From assembly GCF_010731735.1 (NCBI RefSeq), contig NZ_AP022588.1, forward strand, positions 4,898,001 through 4,962,000: a stretch of DNA of 64,000 bases. The letters are read 5' to 3'. Under the pieces are notes generated by a model that ran no database searches, had not been told where the DNA came from, and worked only from the letters and a program-made list of their open reading frames with translations. How positions within the stretch are numbered: the first letter of the stretch is position 1; each line of letters opens with the position of its first letter. Positions 35,765-43,565 of this stretch are shown here, one piece after another. The position numbers and the translations under genes are program-made. Source of the stretch: Mycolicibacterium sediminis (GTDB lineage: Bacteria > Actinomycetota > Actinomycetes > Mycobacteriales > Mycobacteriaceae).

Positions 35765-37202
35765 CTCCGTCCAGCCCTCCCCCACCGGCAGCGTGATCGA
35801 AGCACACTCCATCGACTTCGTCCCGGAGTCCGAACGTCACGGCAAGGTCTGGCACCAGGGTCCGTTCTGGTTCGCGGGAAACTTCGTCCTGCCCACGATG
35901 GTCACGGGTTTCATCGGTCCGAGCCTGGGCTTGAGTGTGAGCTACTGCATCCTGGCCTCCACGCTCGGAGTGTGCGTCGGAACGTTCTTCATGGCGTTCC
36001 ACGCCAACCAGGGGCCCCGGATGGGTCTGCCCCAGATGATCCAGTCGCGTGCACAGTTCGGCAGTCGCGGCGCGATCGTCCCCTTCGCGGCAACGGTCTT
36101 CGTGTACGTCGGATTCCTCGTCTTCGACGTCATACTCGCCGCGCAGGGCATCGGCCTGTACCCCGAGGCGACGTTGCTCTGGTACCCGCTCCTCATCGCG
36201 GTCTCCATCGTCATCGCGGTCATCGGCCACGACCTGTTGCACGTCGTGCAACGCTGGCTGACCATCCTGCTCGTCGTCGTCTTCGCGGTGGTCACCATCG
36301 CCGCGGTGGGCCACTTCGGCCTGTCGACGCCGGTGCCCGCCGAGGACGGTCCCATGCTGGGCTGGAATGCACCGGCCTTCCTCGCCGTCTTCTCGCTGGC
36401 AGCCGGATACAACATCAGTTACGCGGTCTACGTGTCCGACTACACGCGCTACCTTCCCGCGAACGTATCGGCACCGAAGCTGATCGCCGCGGTGTACAGC
36501 GGCGCAGCCTTCTCCGCCGTCTGGTTGATGGCCCTCGGCGCCGTCCTGTCGGCCAACATCGCCGACGCCGATCCCATCGAGGCGATCAGGTTCAGCGGCA
36601 ACCTGGTGTTCCCCGGTTTCGGCACGTTCGCCGTCCTCGTCGCCGTCTTGGCCCTGCTCTCGATCATGGGCGTCAACGCCTACGGGGCGATGCTCACCGG
36701 TGCGACGGCCGTCGACGCATTCCGGGGGGTCACGCCGACCCGGCGTCTCCGCGTAGCGGGACTCGTCATCGTGGGGCTGGTCTCGCTGCTCGTCGCGTTG
36801 CTCATCCCCGAGCACTACCTGGGCAGCTTCAACAGCTTCGTGCTCTTGATGCTCTACTTCCTGATCCCCTGGACGGCCGTGAATCTCGTCGACTTCTACC
36901 TCGTTCGGCGCGGCCGCTACGCCATCGCCGACATCGTCAAGGCCGATGGCATCTACGGTCGGTGGTCGTGGCGGGGATTGCTCGCCTACACACTGGGGTT
37001 CCTCGCCATGATCCCGTTCTTCTCGCTCAGCTTCTACGTAGGGCCGGTCGCCGAACTCCTGGACGGCGGCGACCTGTCATTCGTCGTCGGGCTCGTCGTG
37101 TCGGGGGCGCTGTATTTAGCCCTGTCCCGCGGTGTCGACGTGACGGCGGAGCGCCGCCACGCCACGTCCGCGCCGGCGAACGATCCCGAACGGGCCTCCT
37201 GA
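35757..37202 (+). CDS. NCS1-family permease (second copy)
   Basis: 481-residue NCS1 permease, clearly divergent from the first copy. HSIDFVPESERHGKVWHQGP near 17-36 and FWFAGNFVLPTMVTGFIGPS near 37-56 are the family N-terminal motif, and NISYAVYVSDYTRYLP near 221-236 holds the canonical SDYTRY. About 12 helices. GTG at 35757 overlaps the ureohydrolase end. Having two NCS1 permeases around one ureohydrolase suggests two related substrates or an importer/exporter pair. The nitrilase remnant starts 3 bp after its stop. Confidence 0.88.
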   Translation: MPDSVQPSPTGSVIEAHSIDFVPESERHGKVWHQGPFWFAGNFVLPTMVTGFIGPSLGLSVSYCILASTLGVCVGTFFMAFHANQGPRMGLPQMIQSRAQFGSRGAIVPFAATVFVYVGFLVFDVILAAQGIGLYPEATLLWYPLLIAVSIVIAVIGHDLLHVVQRWLTILLVVVFAVVTIAAVGHFGLSTPVPAEDGPMLGWNAPAFLAVFSLAAGYNISYAVYVSDYTRYLPANVSAPKLIAAVYSGAAFSAVWLMALGAVLSANIADADPIEAIRFSGNLVFPGFGTFAVLVAVLALLSIMGVNAYGAMLTGATAVDAFRGVTPTRRLRVAGLVIVGLVSLLVALLIPEHYLGSFNSFVLLMLYFLIPWTAVNLVDFYLVRRGRYAIADIVKADGIYGRWSWRGLLAYTLGFLAMIPFFSLSFYVGPVAELLDGGDLSFVVGLVVSGALYLALSRGVDVTAERRHATSAPANDPERAS

Positions 37203-37204
37203 GC

Positions 37205-37444
37205 ATGCCCACCACCACGGTCGCCATCATCCAACAGCCCTCGGCCGTACTCGATTTGGCCGCTTCACTGTCGCTTGCATCCCACTACGTCACCGAAGCA
37301 GCGCGCAAGGGTGCGTCGTTGGTCGTCTTCCCCGAGACCTGGCTGACGTGCAATCCGGCGTACACGCGCCCCGACGTCTTCCACCTCAGCGTCGACAACC
37401 GTCGTCGCGGTTGCGGGGTCGAGTTCGGCGGTCCGACGTCATGA
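37205..37444 (+). pseudogene. Nitrilase-family gene with large internal deletion
   Basis: 79 codons. Residues 1-47 match the start of nitrilases (TTTVAIIQQPSAVLD, KGASLVVFPETWL) including the catalytic Glu44 in PETW. Then, without frameshift, the sequence jumps to a segment typical of the extreme C-terminus of nitrilases (YTRPDVFHLSVDNRRR, 53-68). The middle roughly 200-250 residues, with the catalytic Lys and Cys, are missing. Intact family members are 300-360 residues. The remnant keeps its ATG, its reading frame and an overlap with the TPP-enzyme gene, so the deletion is in frame and non-polar. It cannot be a nitrilase; whether the 79-residue peptide is made is unknown. Confidence 0.75.
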
Positions 37445-39042
37445 GCCGCAACGGAGGCGACGTCGTCGTCGAAACGCTGACCGCACTCGGTGTTTCGCAC
37501 GTCTTCGGCATTCCCGGTCAGCACGCGCTGGGGTTGTTCGACGCCATCCGCCGCAGCGACCTGCGGTTCGTCAGCTCCCGGGTCGAGAACAACTCGGCGT
37601 TCGGCGCCGACGGGTACGCCAGGGCCACCGGTGAGGTGGGGGTGCTGTTCCTGTCCACCGGACCCGGTGCGCTGACCGCGCTCGGCGCCCTGCAGGAGGC
37701 CTACGCCAGCGGGGTGCCGCTGCTCGTCATCACCAGCCAGGTCCCGCGTGACGGACTCGGCCTGCGCCGCGGCATGCTCCACCAACTCGACGATCAGCAG
37801 CGCAGCGCCGCGAACGTCACCAAGAGCACCGCCGTGGTGCGCCACGCCGCGGAGATCCCCAGCGCCCTCGCCGACGCCTGGAGCCTCGCCCGCTCCGCGC
37901 CCGCGGGGCCGACCTGGGTGGAGATCCCGCAGGACGTGCTGCTCGAGCCCGTCCAGCTACCGCCGGTCACCTCGGTGGTGACGGCCGTCGCCGGACGCCC
38001 GCCGCGTGACGAACTGGTCGCGGCCGCAGCCGAACTGCTCGATGGTGCTCGACGGCCGGTGATCCTCGCCGGTGGTGGCGTGCGCCGCTCGCCCGGTGGA
38101 CCCGAGGCGCTGGTGGCGCTGGCCGAGCGTCTCGACGCACCGGTGGTGTCGACCGTCGGCGGCAAGGGTGCGATCGCCTTCGACCACCCGCTGTCGGCCG
38201 CGTCGTGGATCGAGGACCGCCACACCACCGACCTGCTCGCCGACGCCGACGTCCTGCTCGCGGTCGGCACCGCCATGGGCGAGGTGACGAGCAACTACTT
38301 CACGTTCGCCCCGCGTGGCCGGCTCGTCCACGTAGACGCCGAACCCCGCGTGCTGGAGGCCAACCACCCCGCGCTGGCGATCCACGCCGACGCCGCCCCG
38401 GCCCTGCGCGCCATCGCGGAGCGGGTTCGACGCCGCGAACCGGGTGACGGCGCACGCATCGCCGCGGACCTCCGGCGGTCGGTCGAGGAAAGGCTCGCCG
38501 GCCAGGACCTCGGCACCGAACTCGGACTGCTGCGCGATCTCCGCCGCTCCGTCCCGTCGTCGGCACACACGTTCTGGGACATGACGATCGCCGGGTACTG
38601 GGCGTGGTCGGCCTGGGATCCGCAGGACGGCGAGTTCCACTCCGCGCAGGGCGCGGGCGGTCTCGGCTTCGCCTACCCCGCCGCCATCGCGGCGGCCATG
38701 GGCTCGGGGACGCGGACGTTCGCGGTCTCCGGGGACGGTGGCGCGATGTACTCGATCGCCGAACTGGCCACCGCACGTCAGCACGACGCCGACGTCACCT
38801 GGCTGATCGTGGACGACGGCGGGTACGGCATTCTGCGCGAGTACATGACCGATGCGTTCGGCCAGGCCACCGCGACCGAACTGGCCCGGCCCGACTTCGT
38901 CGCGCTGGCAGGCAGTTTCGGCGTCCCGGCCCACGCAGCAACACTCGAGGACGTCGGCGACGTCGTCGCGGACACGTTCACCACCCCGGGCCCCGCGGTC
39001 GTCGTCCTCCCCGCCGTCCTGCGGATGTTCTCACTCACCTAA
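37441..39042 (+). CDS. TPP-dependent enzyme, acetolactate-synthase / 2-keto acid decarboxylase-like
   Basis: 533-residue three-domain thiamine-diphosphate enzyme. PYR domain: VSHVFGIPGQHALGLFDAIR near 18-37 and the catalytic Glu49 (RVENNSAFGADGYARA). Central domain: DGARRPVILAGGGVR near 201-215. PP domain: SGDGGAMYSIAELATA near 430-445, where the metal-binding GDG is at 431-433; the expected NN pair is DD at 458-459 (LIVDDGGYG). It belongs with ALS-like proteins such as AruI, the 2-ketoarginine decarboxylase that precedes guanidinobutyrase in the arginine transaminase pathway; that assignment here is inferred from the neighbouring ureohydrolase. ATG at 37441 overlaps the nitrilase remnant by 4 bp. 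Confidence 0.82.
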   Translation: MSRNGGDVVVETLTALGVSHVFGIPGQHALGLFDAIRRSDLRFVSSRVENNSAFGADGYARATGEVGVLFLSTGPGALTALGALQEAYASGVPLLVITSQVPRDGLGLRRGMLHQLDDQQRSAANVTKSTAVVRHAAEIPSALADAWSLARSAPAGPTWVEIPQDVLLEPVQLPPVTSVVTAVAGRPPRDELVAAAAELLDGARRPVILAGGGVRRSPGGPEALVALAERLDAPVVSTVGGKGAIAFDHPLSAASWIEDRHTTDLLADADVLLAVGTAMGEVTSNYFTFAPRGRLVHVDAEPRVLEANHPALAIHADAAPALRAIAERVRRREPGDGARIAADLRRSVEERLAGQDLGTELGLLRDLRRSVPSSAHTFWDMTIAGYWAWSAWDPQDGEFHSAQGAGGLGFAYPAAIAAAMGSGTRTFAVSGDGGAMYSIAELATARQHDADVTWLIVDDGGYGILREYMTDAFGQATATELARPDFVALAGSFGVPAHAATLEDVGDVVADTFTTPGPAVVVLPAVLRMFSLT

Positions 39043-39068
39043 TTCACCCACCCAGTCAGGAGCGCACC

Positions 39069-40556
39069 ATGGGCAAGCCACTCGACGTCGCGATCGTCGT
39101 CGTCTACCTCGCCGCCATGCTGGCGTTCGGATTCTGGGGCAAGTCGCGCACGAAGGACTCCGCGGACTTCCTCGTGGCGGGCCGACGGCTCGGCCCCGCG
39201 CTGTACACCGGCACCATGGCGGCCGTCGTGCTCGGCGGCGCGTCGACGGTCGGCGGCGTCGGACTCGGCTACCGGTACGGCCTCTCGGGCATGTGGCTGG
39301 TCGTGGCGATCGCGGTCGGTCTGCTGCTGCTGTCGGTGGCGTTCGCCGGGCGCATCCAGCGGCTGCGGGTCTACACCGTCGCCCAGATGCTCAAGCTGCG
39401 CTACGGCGTCGACGCCACGTCCACCTCGGGCATCGTCATGGTCGCCTACACGCTGATGCTGTCGGTGACGTCGACCATCGCCTACGCCACGGTCTTCAAC
39501 GTGCTGTTCGGCACCGACCGCACGGTGTCGGTCGTCATCGGCGGAGCGATCGTCATGCTCTACTCCTCGATCGGCGGCATGTGGTCGATCACGCTGACCG
39601 ACATGGTGCAGTTCATCCTCAAGACCATCGGCATCTTCGCCCTGCTGCTGCCGTTCACGTGGAGTAGGGCCGGCGGCCTCGACGGCATCCGCGAGCGAGC
39701 CGGCGACGCGGCCTTCGACCTCGGCGCGATCGGCGCCGACACGATCATCACCTTCTTCGTGGTCTACAGCTTCGGCATGCTGATCGGCCAGGACATCTGG
39801 CAGCGCGTGTTCACCGCCCGCTCGCCGAAGGTCGCGAAGTGGGGTGGTACGGCCGCGGCCGTCTACTGCCTGCTCTACGGCGTGGCGGGCGCCCTGATCG
39901 GCACCGCCGCGTCGACGTTCCTTCCCGACGTGGAGGCCAGTGACGACGTGTACGCCCAGATCGCCGAGTCGATCCTGCCGGTCGGCATCAGCGGCATCGT
40001 GCTGGCCGCAGCGGTCGCCGCCATGATGTCCACCGCGTCCGGCGCCCTGATCGCGACCGCCACGGTGGCCCGCACGGACGTGAAGCCCCTGCTGGCGAGG
40101 CTCGTCAACCGCAGTACCGACGACGCCGAACGGTCCGATCGCGACGGCCACGCCACCGACCTGCATTCGGACCGCCTCTACGTGGTGGTCCTGGGCATCG
40201 TCGTCATCGTGATCGCCGCACTGCTGAACGACGTCGTCGCCGCGCTGACCGTGGCGTACGACATCCTGGTGGGCGGCCTGCTGGTGTCGATCCTCGGCGG
40301 CTTCCTGTGGAAGCGCGCGACGGGCATCGGCGCCCTGTGGTCGATGATCGCCGGCACCGTCGTCACGCTCGGCACCATGGTGGCCGTCGGTGACGTGCTG
40401 GCCAACAAGCCGATCTACTTCGGCCTGGCCGCGAGCCTCGTCGCCTACGTGGTGGGCAGCCTGCTCACGGCGCGGACGCCCCCCGGCGTCCTCGCGGTGT
40501 GGGAGAACCGGTTGGCCGGTCGCGATCCGGTCGCCGAGGACCGCATCGCGACCTGA
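39069..40556 (+). CDS. Sodium:solute symporter (SSS family)
   Basis: 495-residue Na+/solute symporter with about 13 helices. N-terminus DVAIVVVYLAAMLAFGFWGK, then KDSADFLVAGRRLGPALYTG near 29-48 and ASTVGGVGLGYRYGLSGMW near 59-77 are classic SSS landmarks. Also VAAAVAAMMSTASGALIATA near 317-336, the Na2-site region with MSTASG. ATG at 39069 follows CAGGAGCGCACC. Last gene of the plus-strand catabolic cluster, 26 bp after the TPP-enzyme gene. Substrate unknown; SSS members carry amino acids, pantothenate, proline, polyamines and monocarboxylates. Confidence 0.88.
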   Translation: MGKPLDVAIVVVYLAAMLAFGFWGKSRTKDSADFLVAGRRLGPALYTGTMAAVVLGGASTVGGVGLGYRYGLSGMWLVVAIAVGLLLLSVAFAGRIQRLRVYTVAQMLKLRYGVDATSTSGIVMVAYTLMLSVTSTIAYATVFNVLFGTDRTVSVVIGGAIVMLYSSIGGMWSITLTDMVQFILKTIGIFALLLPFTWSRAGGLDGIRERAGDAAFDLGAIGADTIITFFVVYSFGMLIGQDIWQRVFTARSPKVAKWGGTAAAVYCLLYGVAGALIGTAASTFLPDVEASDDVYAQIAESILPVGISGIVLAAAVAAMMSTASGALIATATVARTDVKPLLARLVNRSTDDAERSDRDGHATDLHSDRLYVVVLGIVVIVIAALLNDVVAALTVAYDILVGGLLVSILGGFLWKRATGIGALWSMIAGTVVTLGTMVAVGDVLANKPIYFGLAASLVAYVVGSLLTARTPPGVLAVWENRLAGRDPVAEDRIAT

Positions 40557-40585
40557 CCGATGACCCGACGGCCTAGACTGGCGGC

Positions 40586-41116
40586 ATGGTCCGCCCGGTG
40601 ACGCACGTGTCCGTTGCCGCACTTGCCTTCTCGGCGCTCGTGGCGTGTTCATCGAACCCGACGCCCGTCGACGACGCGACGCCGGAGTCGGCCGGCGCCT
40701 CGTCCCGGGCAGCCCCTCCTGCGCCATCGACGTCGTCGACAGCGGCACCGGTATCGACGCCGCCAGGGGTGGCCACCAAGCAGTGGGTGGACCTCACCGA
40801 GGGCGAGTGCATCGCCGATGTCCCCGCCGTGGACGTGGGCGAGGCGACCGTCACCGTCGTCGACTGCTCGACACCGCACCGCGCCGAGGTCTACCTGCTC
40901 GCTCCGGTCGCGGTCGACGCGGCCATCACCGGGGTCGCCGACGCAGCGTGCGCCGCGGGCGTCGCCGACTACGCCGGCACCCGCGCCGGGCTCTCCGTGA
41001 CCTACCTCATCGATTCCAAGCAGGACCGCACCGGCGCAATCCCGTTGCCCAGCACGGTGATCTGCCTCCTGCAGTCCGGCGGCGGCGAGCCGCTGGCCGG
41101 ATCGGTCCGCCGGTGA
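40586..41116 (+). CDS. Septum-formation-family lipoprotein
   Basis: 176 residues. Lipoprotein signal VSVAALAFSALVACSSN (lipobox LVAC, Cys about 21), a Ser/Pro/Thr linker (about 22-60), then a small domain with WVDLTEGECIADVPAVDVGE near 67-86, VDCSTPHRAEVYLLAPV near 93-109 and a third and fourth cysteine (AACAAG, VICLLQ). This is the 'septum formation' (Septum_form) domain common in actinobacterial exported proteins; its role is poorly known. GTGA overlap with the downstream LLM gene, 29 bp after the symporter. Confidence 0.75.
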   Translation: MVRPVTHVSVAALAFSALVACSSNPTPVDDATPESAGASSRAAPPAPSTSSTAAPVSTPPGVATKQWVDLTEGECIADVPAVDVGEATVTVVDCSTPHRAEVYLLAPVAVDAAITGVADAACAAGVADYAGTRAGLSVTYLIDSKQDRTGAIPLPSTVICLLQSGGGEPLAGSVRR

Positions 41117-41961
41117 CGCGGGTGGGGTGCGTGTTCCGCCCCGAGAACCCGCCCGAGGAACTCGTCGCTGCGGCGCGCACCGCCGACGAGGTCGGCCTCG
41201 ACGAACTGTGGCTGTGGGAGGACTGCTTCCTCCACGGCGGCCTGTCCGCCGCGGCGATCGCGCTGGCGAACAGCAGTCGGCTGACCGTCGGAGTCGGCGT
41301 CCTGCCCGTGCCGCTGCGCAACGTCGCACTGGTCGCCATGGAGATCGCCGCGCTCGAACGCACCTATCCCGGCCGCCTCCGGATCGGCATCGGCCACGGC
41401 GTGCAGGACTGGATGGCGCAGGTGGGTGAACGCGTCGGCTCGCCGCTGACGCTGCTGCGCGAGTACGGCACCGCGCTGACGGCGCTGCTGCGCGGCGACA
41501 CCGTGACCGTCGACGGCAGGTACGTGCGGCTGTCGGGGGTCGGGCTCCAGTGGCCGCCCACCACGGCGGTCGAGCTGCTGTTCGCCGCGACCGGTCCGCG
41601 CACCCTGCACCTGAGCGGTGAGCTGGCCGCGGGCACCGTCCTCACCGGGCACACCTCACCCGCCGCCACCCGGGACGCGACGGCGATCCTTCGGCGGGCG
41701 TCCGCCGGCAGGCCCCACCGGGTGGTCTCCTACGTGGCGTGCGCGCTGGACGACGACGCGCTGGCCCGCACCCGGGCGGAGATCGGTTCCGACGCCGATG
41801 ATCTCGTCGTCCACGGCACCCCCGACCGGATCGCGGCCGGTGTGCGCCGGTGGGTGGACGCCGGCGCCGACACGGTCGTGCTGCAACCGCCCGTCGGACC
41901 GGGTGCCACGGACTTCATTCGTGCAGTCGCCGGTCACGTTCAGCCACTACTGCGCGGCTAG
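41113..41961 (+). CDS. LLM-class oxidoreductase, F420-type
   Basis: 282-residue luciferase-like TIM-barrel oxidoreductase. GLDELWLWEDCFLHGG near 28-43, SRLTVGVGVLPVPLRNVALV near 56-75 and YPGRLRIGIGHG near 85-96 match F420-dependent members such as the Fgd/Mer-like group. The GTG at 41113 overlaps the lipoprotein stop. Cytosolic. Slightly shorter than average (about 290-340), with an intact barrel. Pathway not evident; the adjacent lipoprotein is unlikely to be a functional partner. Confidence 0.82.
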   Translation: MTRVGCVFRPENPPEELVAAARTADEVGLDELWLWEDCFLHGGLSAAAIALANSSRLTVGVGVLPVPLRNVALVAMEIAALERTYPGRLRIGIGHGVQDWMAQVGERVGSPLTLLREYGTALTALLRGDTVTVDGRYVRLSGVGLQWPPTTAVELLFAATGPRTLHLSGELAAGTVLTGHTSPAATRDATAILRRASAGRPHRVVSYVACALDDDALARTRAEIGSDADDLVVHGTPDRIAAGVRRWVDAGADTVVLQPPVGPGATDFIRAVAGHVQPLLRG

Positions 41962-41966
41962 GCCGC

Positions 41967-42197
41967 TCAGAACCCCTGCAGGAAACCGAAGGGGTACCCG
42001 AATTGCGACGGTGCCTGGGTGGTGGGTCCGAATGTTCCCTGGTAGTTCCCCGGGGACTGGCAGATGGTCGACGACTGAGCGCCGTCCTGGCAGGACGGCG
42101 AGCCGAGGGCCGCGGAGGCATTCGGCGCCAACGCGATTCCCGCGGCGATCGCGCCTGCGGCCAGTCCGGTGAGGATGAGGGTGGGTTGGAAGGTCAT
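41967..42197 (-). CDS. Small secreted protein
   Basis: 76 residues. Sec signal ILTGLAAGAIAAGIALAPNA then SAA, mature part ALGSPSCQDGAQSSTICQSP with one Cys pair, ending in an aromatic/Gly/Pro tail (FGYPFGFLQGF). AGGAG at 42208-42212 is 9 bp before ATG 42197 and too close to the ATG at 42206, which decides the start. Similar tiny Cys-pair secreted proteins are frequent in mycobacteria; function unknown. Convergent with LLM, 5 bp between stops. Confidence 0.65.
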   Translation of the reverse strand: MTFQPTLILTGLAAGAIAAGIALAPNASAALGSPSCQDGAQSSTICQSPGNYQGTFGPTTQAPSQFGYPFGFLQGF

Positions 42198-42529
42198 GAC
42201 GTCCATCTCCTGAGTCGAGTTCACGGGCCCGCATCGGGCATGAATCCAGATTCGTCGATCCCCGCGCCTCGGACATCGACGCAGGCACCCATGTCCGCTA
42301 CCGGCTGGCCGGTAGTCACCTGCGAACGTCGCCGCGACCCCACATCGATCCGATGGCGTTGATCTCCAGCCGATCCCAGTCTTCGGCCGGCCGCATGTCG
42401 CGCGCCATCCGCGGGATGCGCCAGAGTCGCCTCCAGTCCCGCCCGCTCGCCCTCCGCTGTTCTCCCATGCGTCGATTGAAGGCGCCACGACGCCACGGGT
42501 GCAACCGATTTTCCCTCGACGGCGGACCC
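42198..42529. other. 332-bp stretch without a confident gene
   Basis: Lies between the small secreted protein and the zinc alcohol dehydrogenase, both on the minus strand. It contains the Shine-Dalgarno of the secreted-protein gene and probably its promoter. A minus-strand frame 42316-42468 (ATG, 50 residues, Arg/Trp-rich: RDWRRLWRIPRMARDM, then RPAEDWDRLEINAIGSMWG) has mostly G/C third positions and could be a small gene, but it has no clear ribosome site and no family I recognise. No hairpin or repeat is obvious. Confidence 0.4.
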
Positions 42530-43555
42530 TCAGACGGTGAGCGACACCTTGATGCAATCCCCCGAGCGGGATGCGACGGCTGCGTACGCCGCAGCGGCGT
42601 CGCCCAATGCGTATGTGTCGGTGAAGATTCCGCTGACGTCGAGCCGGCCGGCCTGCAGCAGCGGGATCAGCTCCGGCCATGTCCGCTGCACCGGCGCGGT
42701 CGTCATCCGCAGGGTCACGCTGCGGACGAGGCTCATCAGCGCGGGGAACGGAAAGGGGTTCAGGTCGTGAACGCCCACCACCGACACCGTGCCTCCGGCG
42801 CGCACGCAGGTCAGCGCCGCGGTCATCGTGGTGTCGTTGCCCACGGCGTCGATCACCGACGCCGCTCCGCGTCCACGGGTGGTCTCGTGCACCTCGCCGA
42901 CGTCGGCCGGCGCCAGCGGGGTGGCACCGGACGCAGCCGCGCGGTCGCGGCGGCCCTCGACGGGGTCGACGGCGTAGACGGTGCCCGCGCCCTGCGCGAC
43001 GGCGGAGCGTACGGCGCACAGCCCGACCGCACCGAGTCCGAAGACGACGACGGTGGACCCGGGCGTGATGTCGGCGCGCTGTGCGCCGGCCCAGCCGGTG
43101 GCGAGGTTGTCGGTGAGGAGCAGCGCCTCCTCGGTGTCGAGGTCCTCCGGGACGACCATCAGCTGGAAGTCGGCGGCCGGCACCGCCAGCAGTTCCGACT
43201 GTGCGCCGCCGAGCGCGCCCGACCCGAAGATCCGGGGCCCCGACACGCAGGTCACCGGATCCATCGTCGCGCACCCGGCGCAGCTGCCGCAGCCCGCCAC
43301 CGAGGACACCAGGACGTGGTCGCCGACCGACACGGTGCGGACGTCGGGGCCCACCTCGACGACCGTGCCGACGGCCTCGTGCCCGAGCGGGACGGGTTGC
43401 ACCAGCGGGTAGTCGCCCTCGTAGAAGTGCAGGTCCGAGCCGCAGATGGCCGTGGCGGTGATCGCGACGACGGCGCCGTCGGGTCCGGGCAGGGTGGCGT
43501 CGGGAGTCTCGACGACGCTGATGACCCCGGGGGCTTCGATGACCACTGTCCGCAT
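42530..43555 (-). CDS. Zinc-dependent alcohol dehydrogenase (MDR)
   Basis: 341-residue medium-chain dehydrogenase. Catalytic zinc: CGSDLHFYEG near 38-47, GHEAVG near 58-63. Structural zinc lobe CGSCAGCATMDPVTC is near 89-103, where a Met-Asp insertion replaces the usual fourth-Cys spacing. Rossmann GLGAVG near 173-178. Resembles sorbitol / threonine dehydrogenase-like and 'glutathione-independent' MDR proteins; the substrate is unknown. ATG 43555. 10 bp separate it from the helicase gene's stop upstream, so they may share a transcript although their functions differ. Confidence 0.85.
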   Translation of the reverse strand: MRTVVIEAPGVISVVETPDATLPGPDGAVVAITATAICGSDLHFYEGDYPLVQPVPLGHEAVGTVVEVGPDVRTVSVGDHVLVSSVAGCGSCAGCATMDPVTCVSGPRIFGSGALGGAQSELLAVPAADFQLMVVPEDLDTEEALLLTDNLATGWAGAQRADITPGSTVVVFGLGAVGLCAVRSAVAQGAGTVYAVDPVEGRRDRAAASGATPLAPADVGEVHETTRGRGAASVIDAVGNDTTMTAALTCVRAGGTVSVVGVHDLNPFPFPALMSLVRSVTLRMTTAPVQRTWPELIPLLQAGRLDVSGIFTDTYALGDAAAAYAAVASRSGDCIKVSLTV

Positions 43556-43565
43556 GGAGCCGAGT

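Noticed and set aside
42316..42504. Possible 50-62-residue protein on the minus strand
   Set aside because: No ribosome site or recognised family; reported only as content of the gap.
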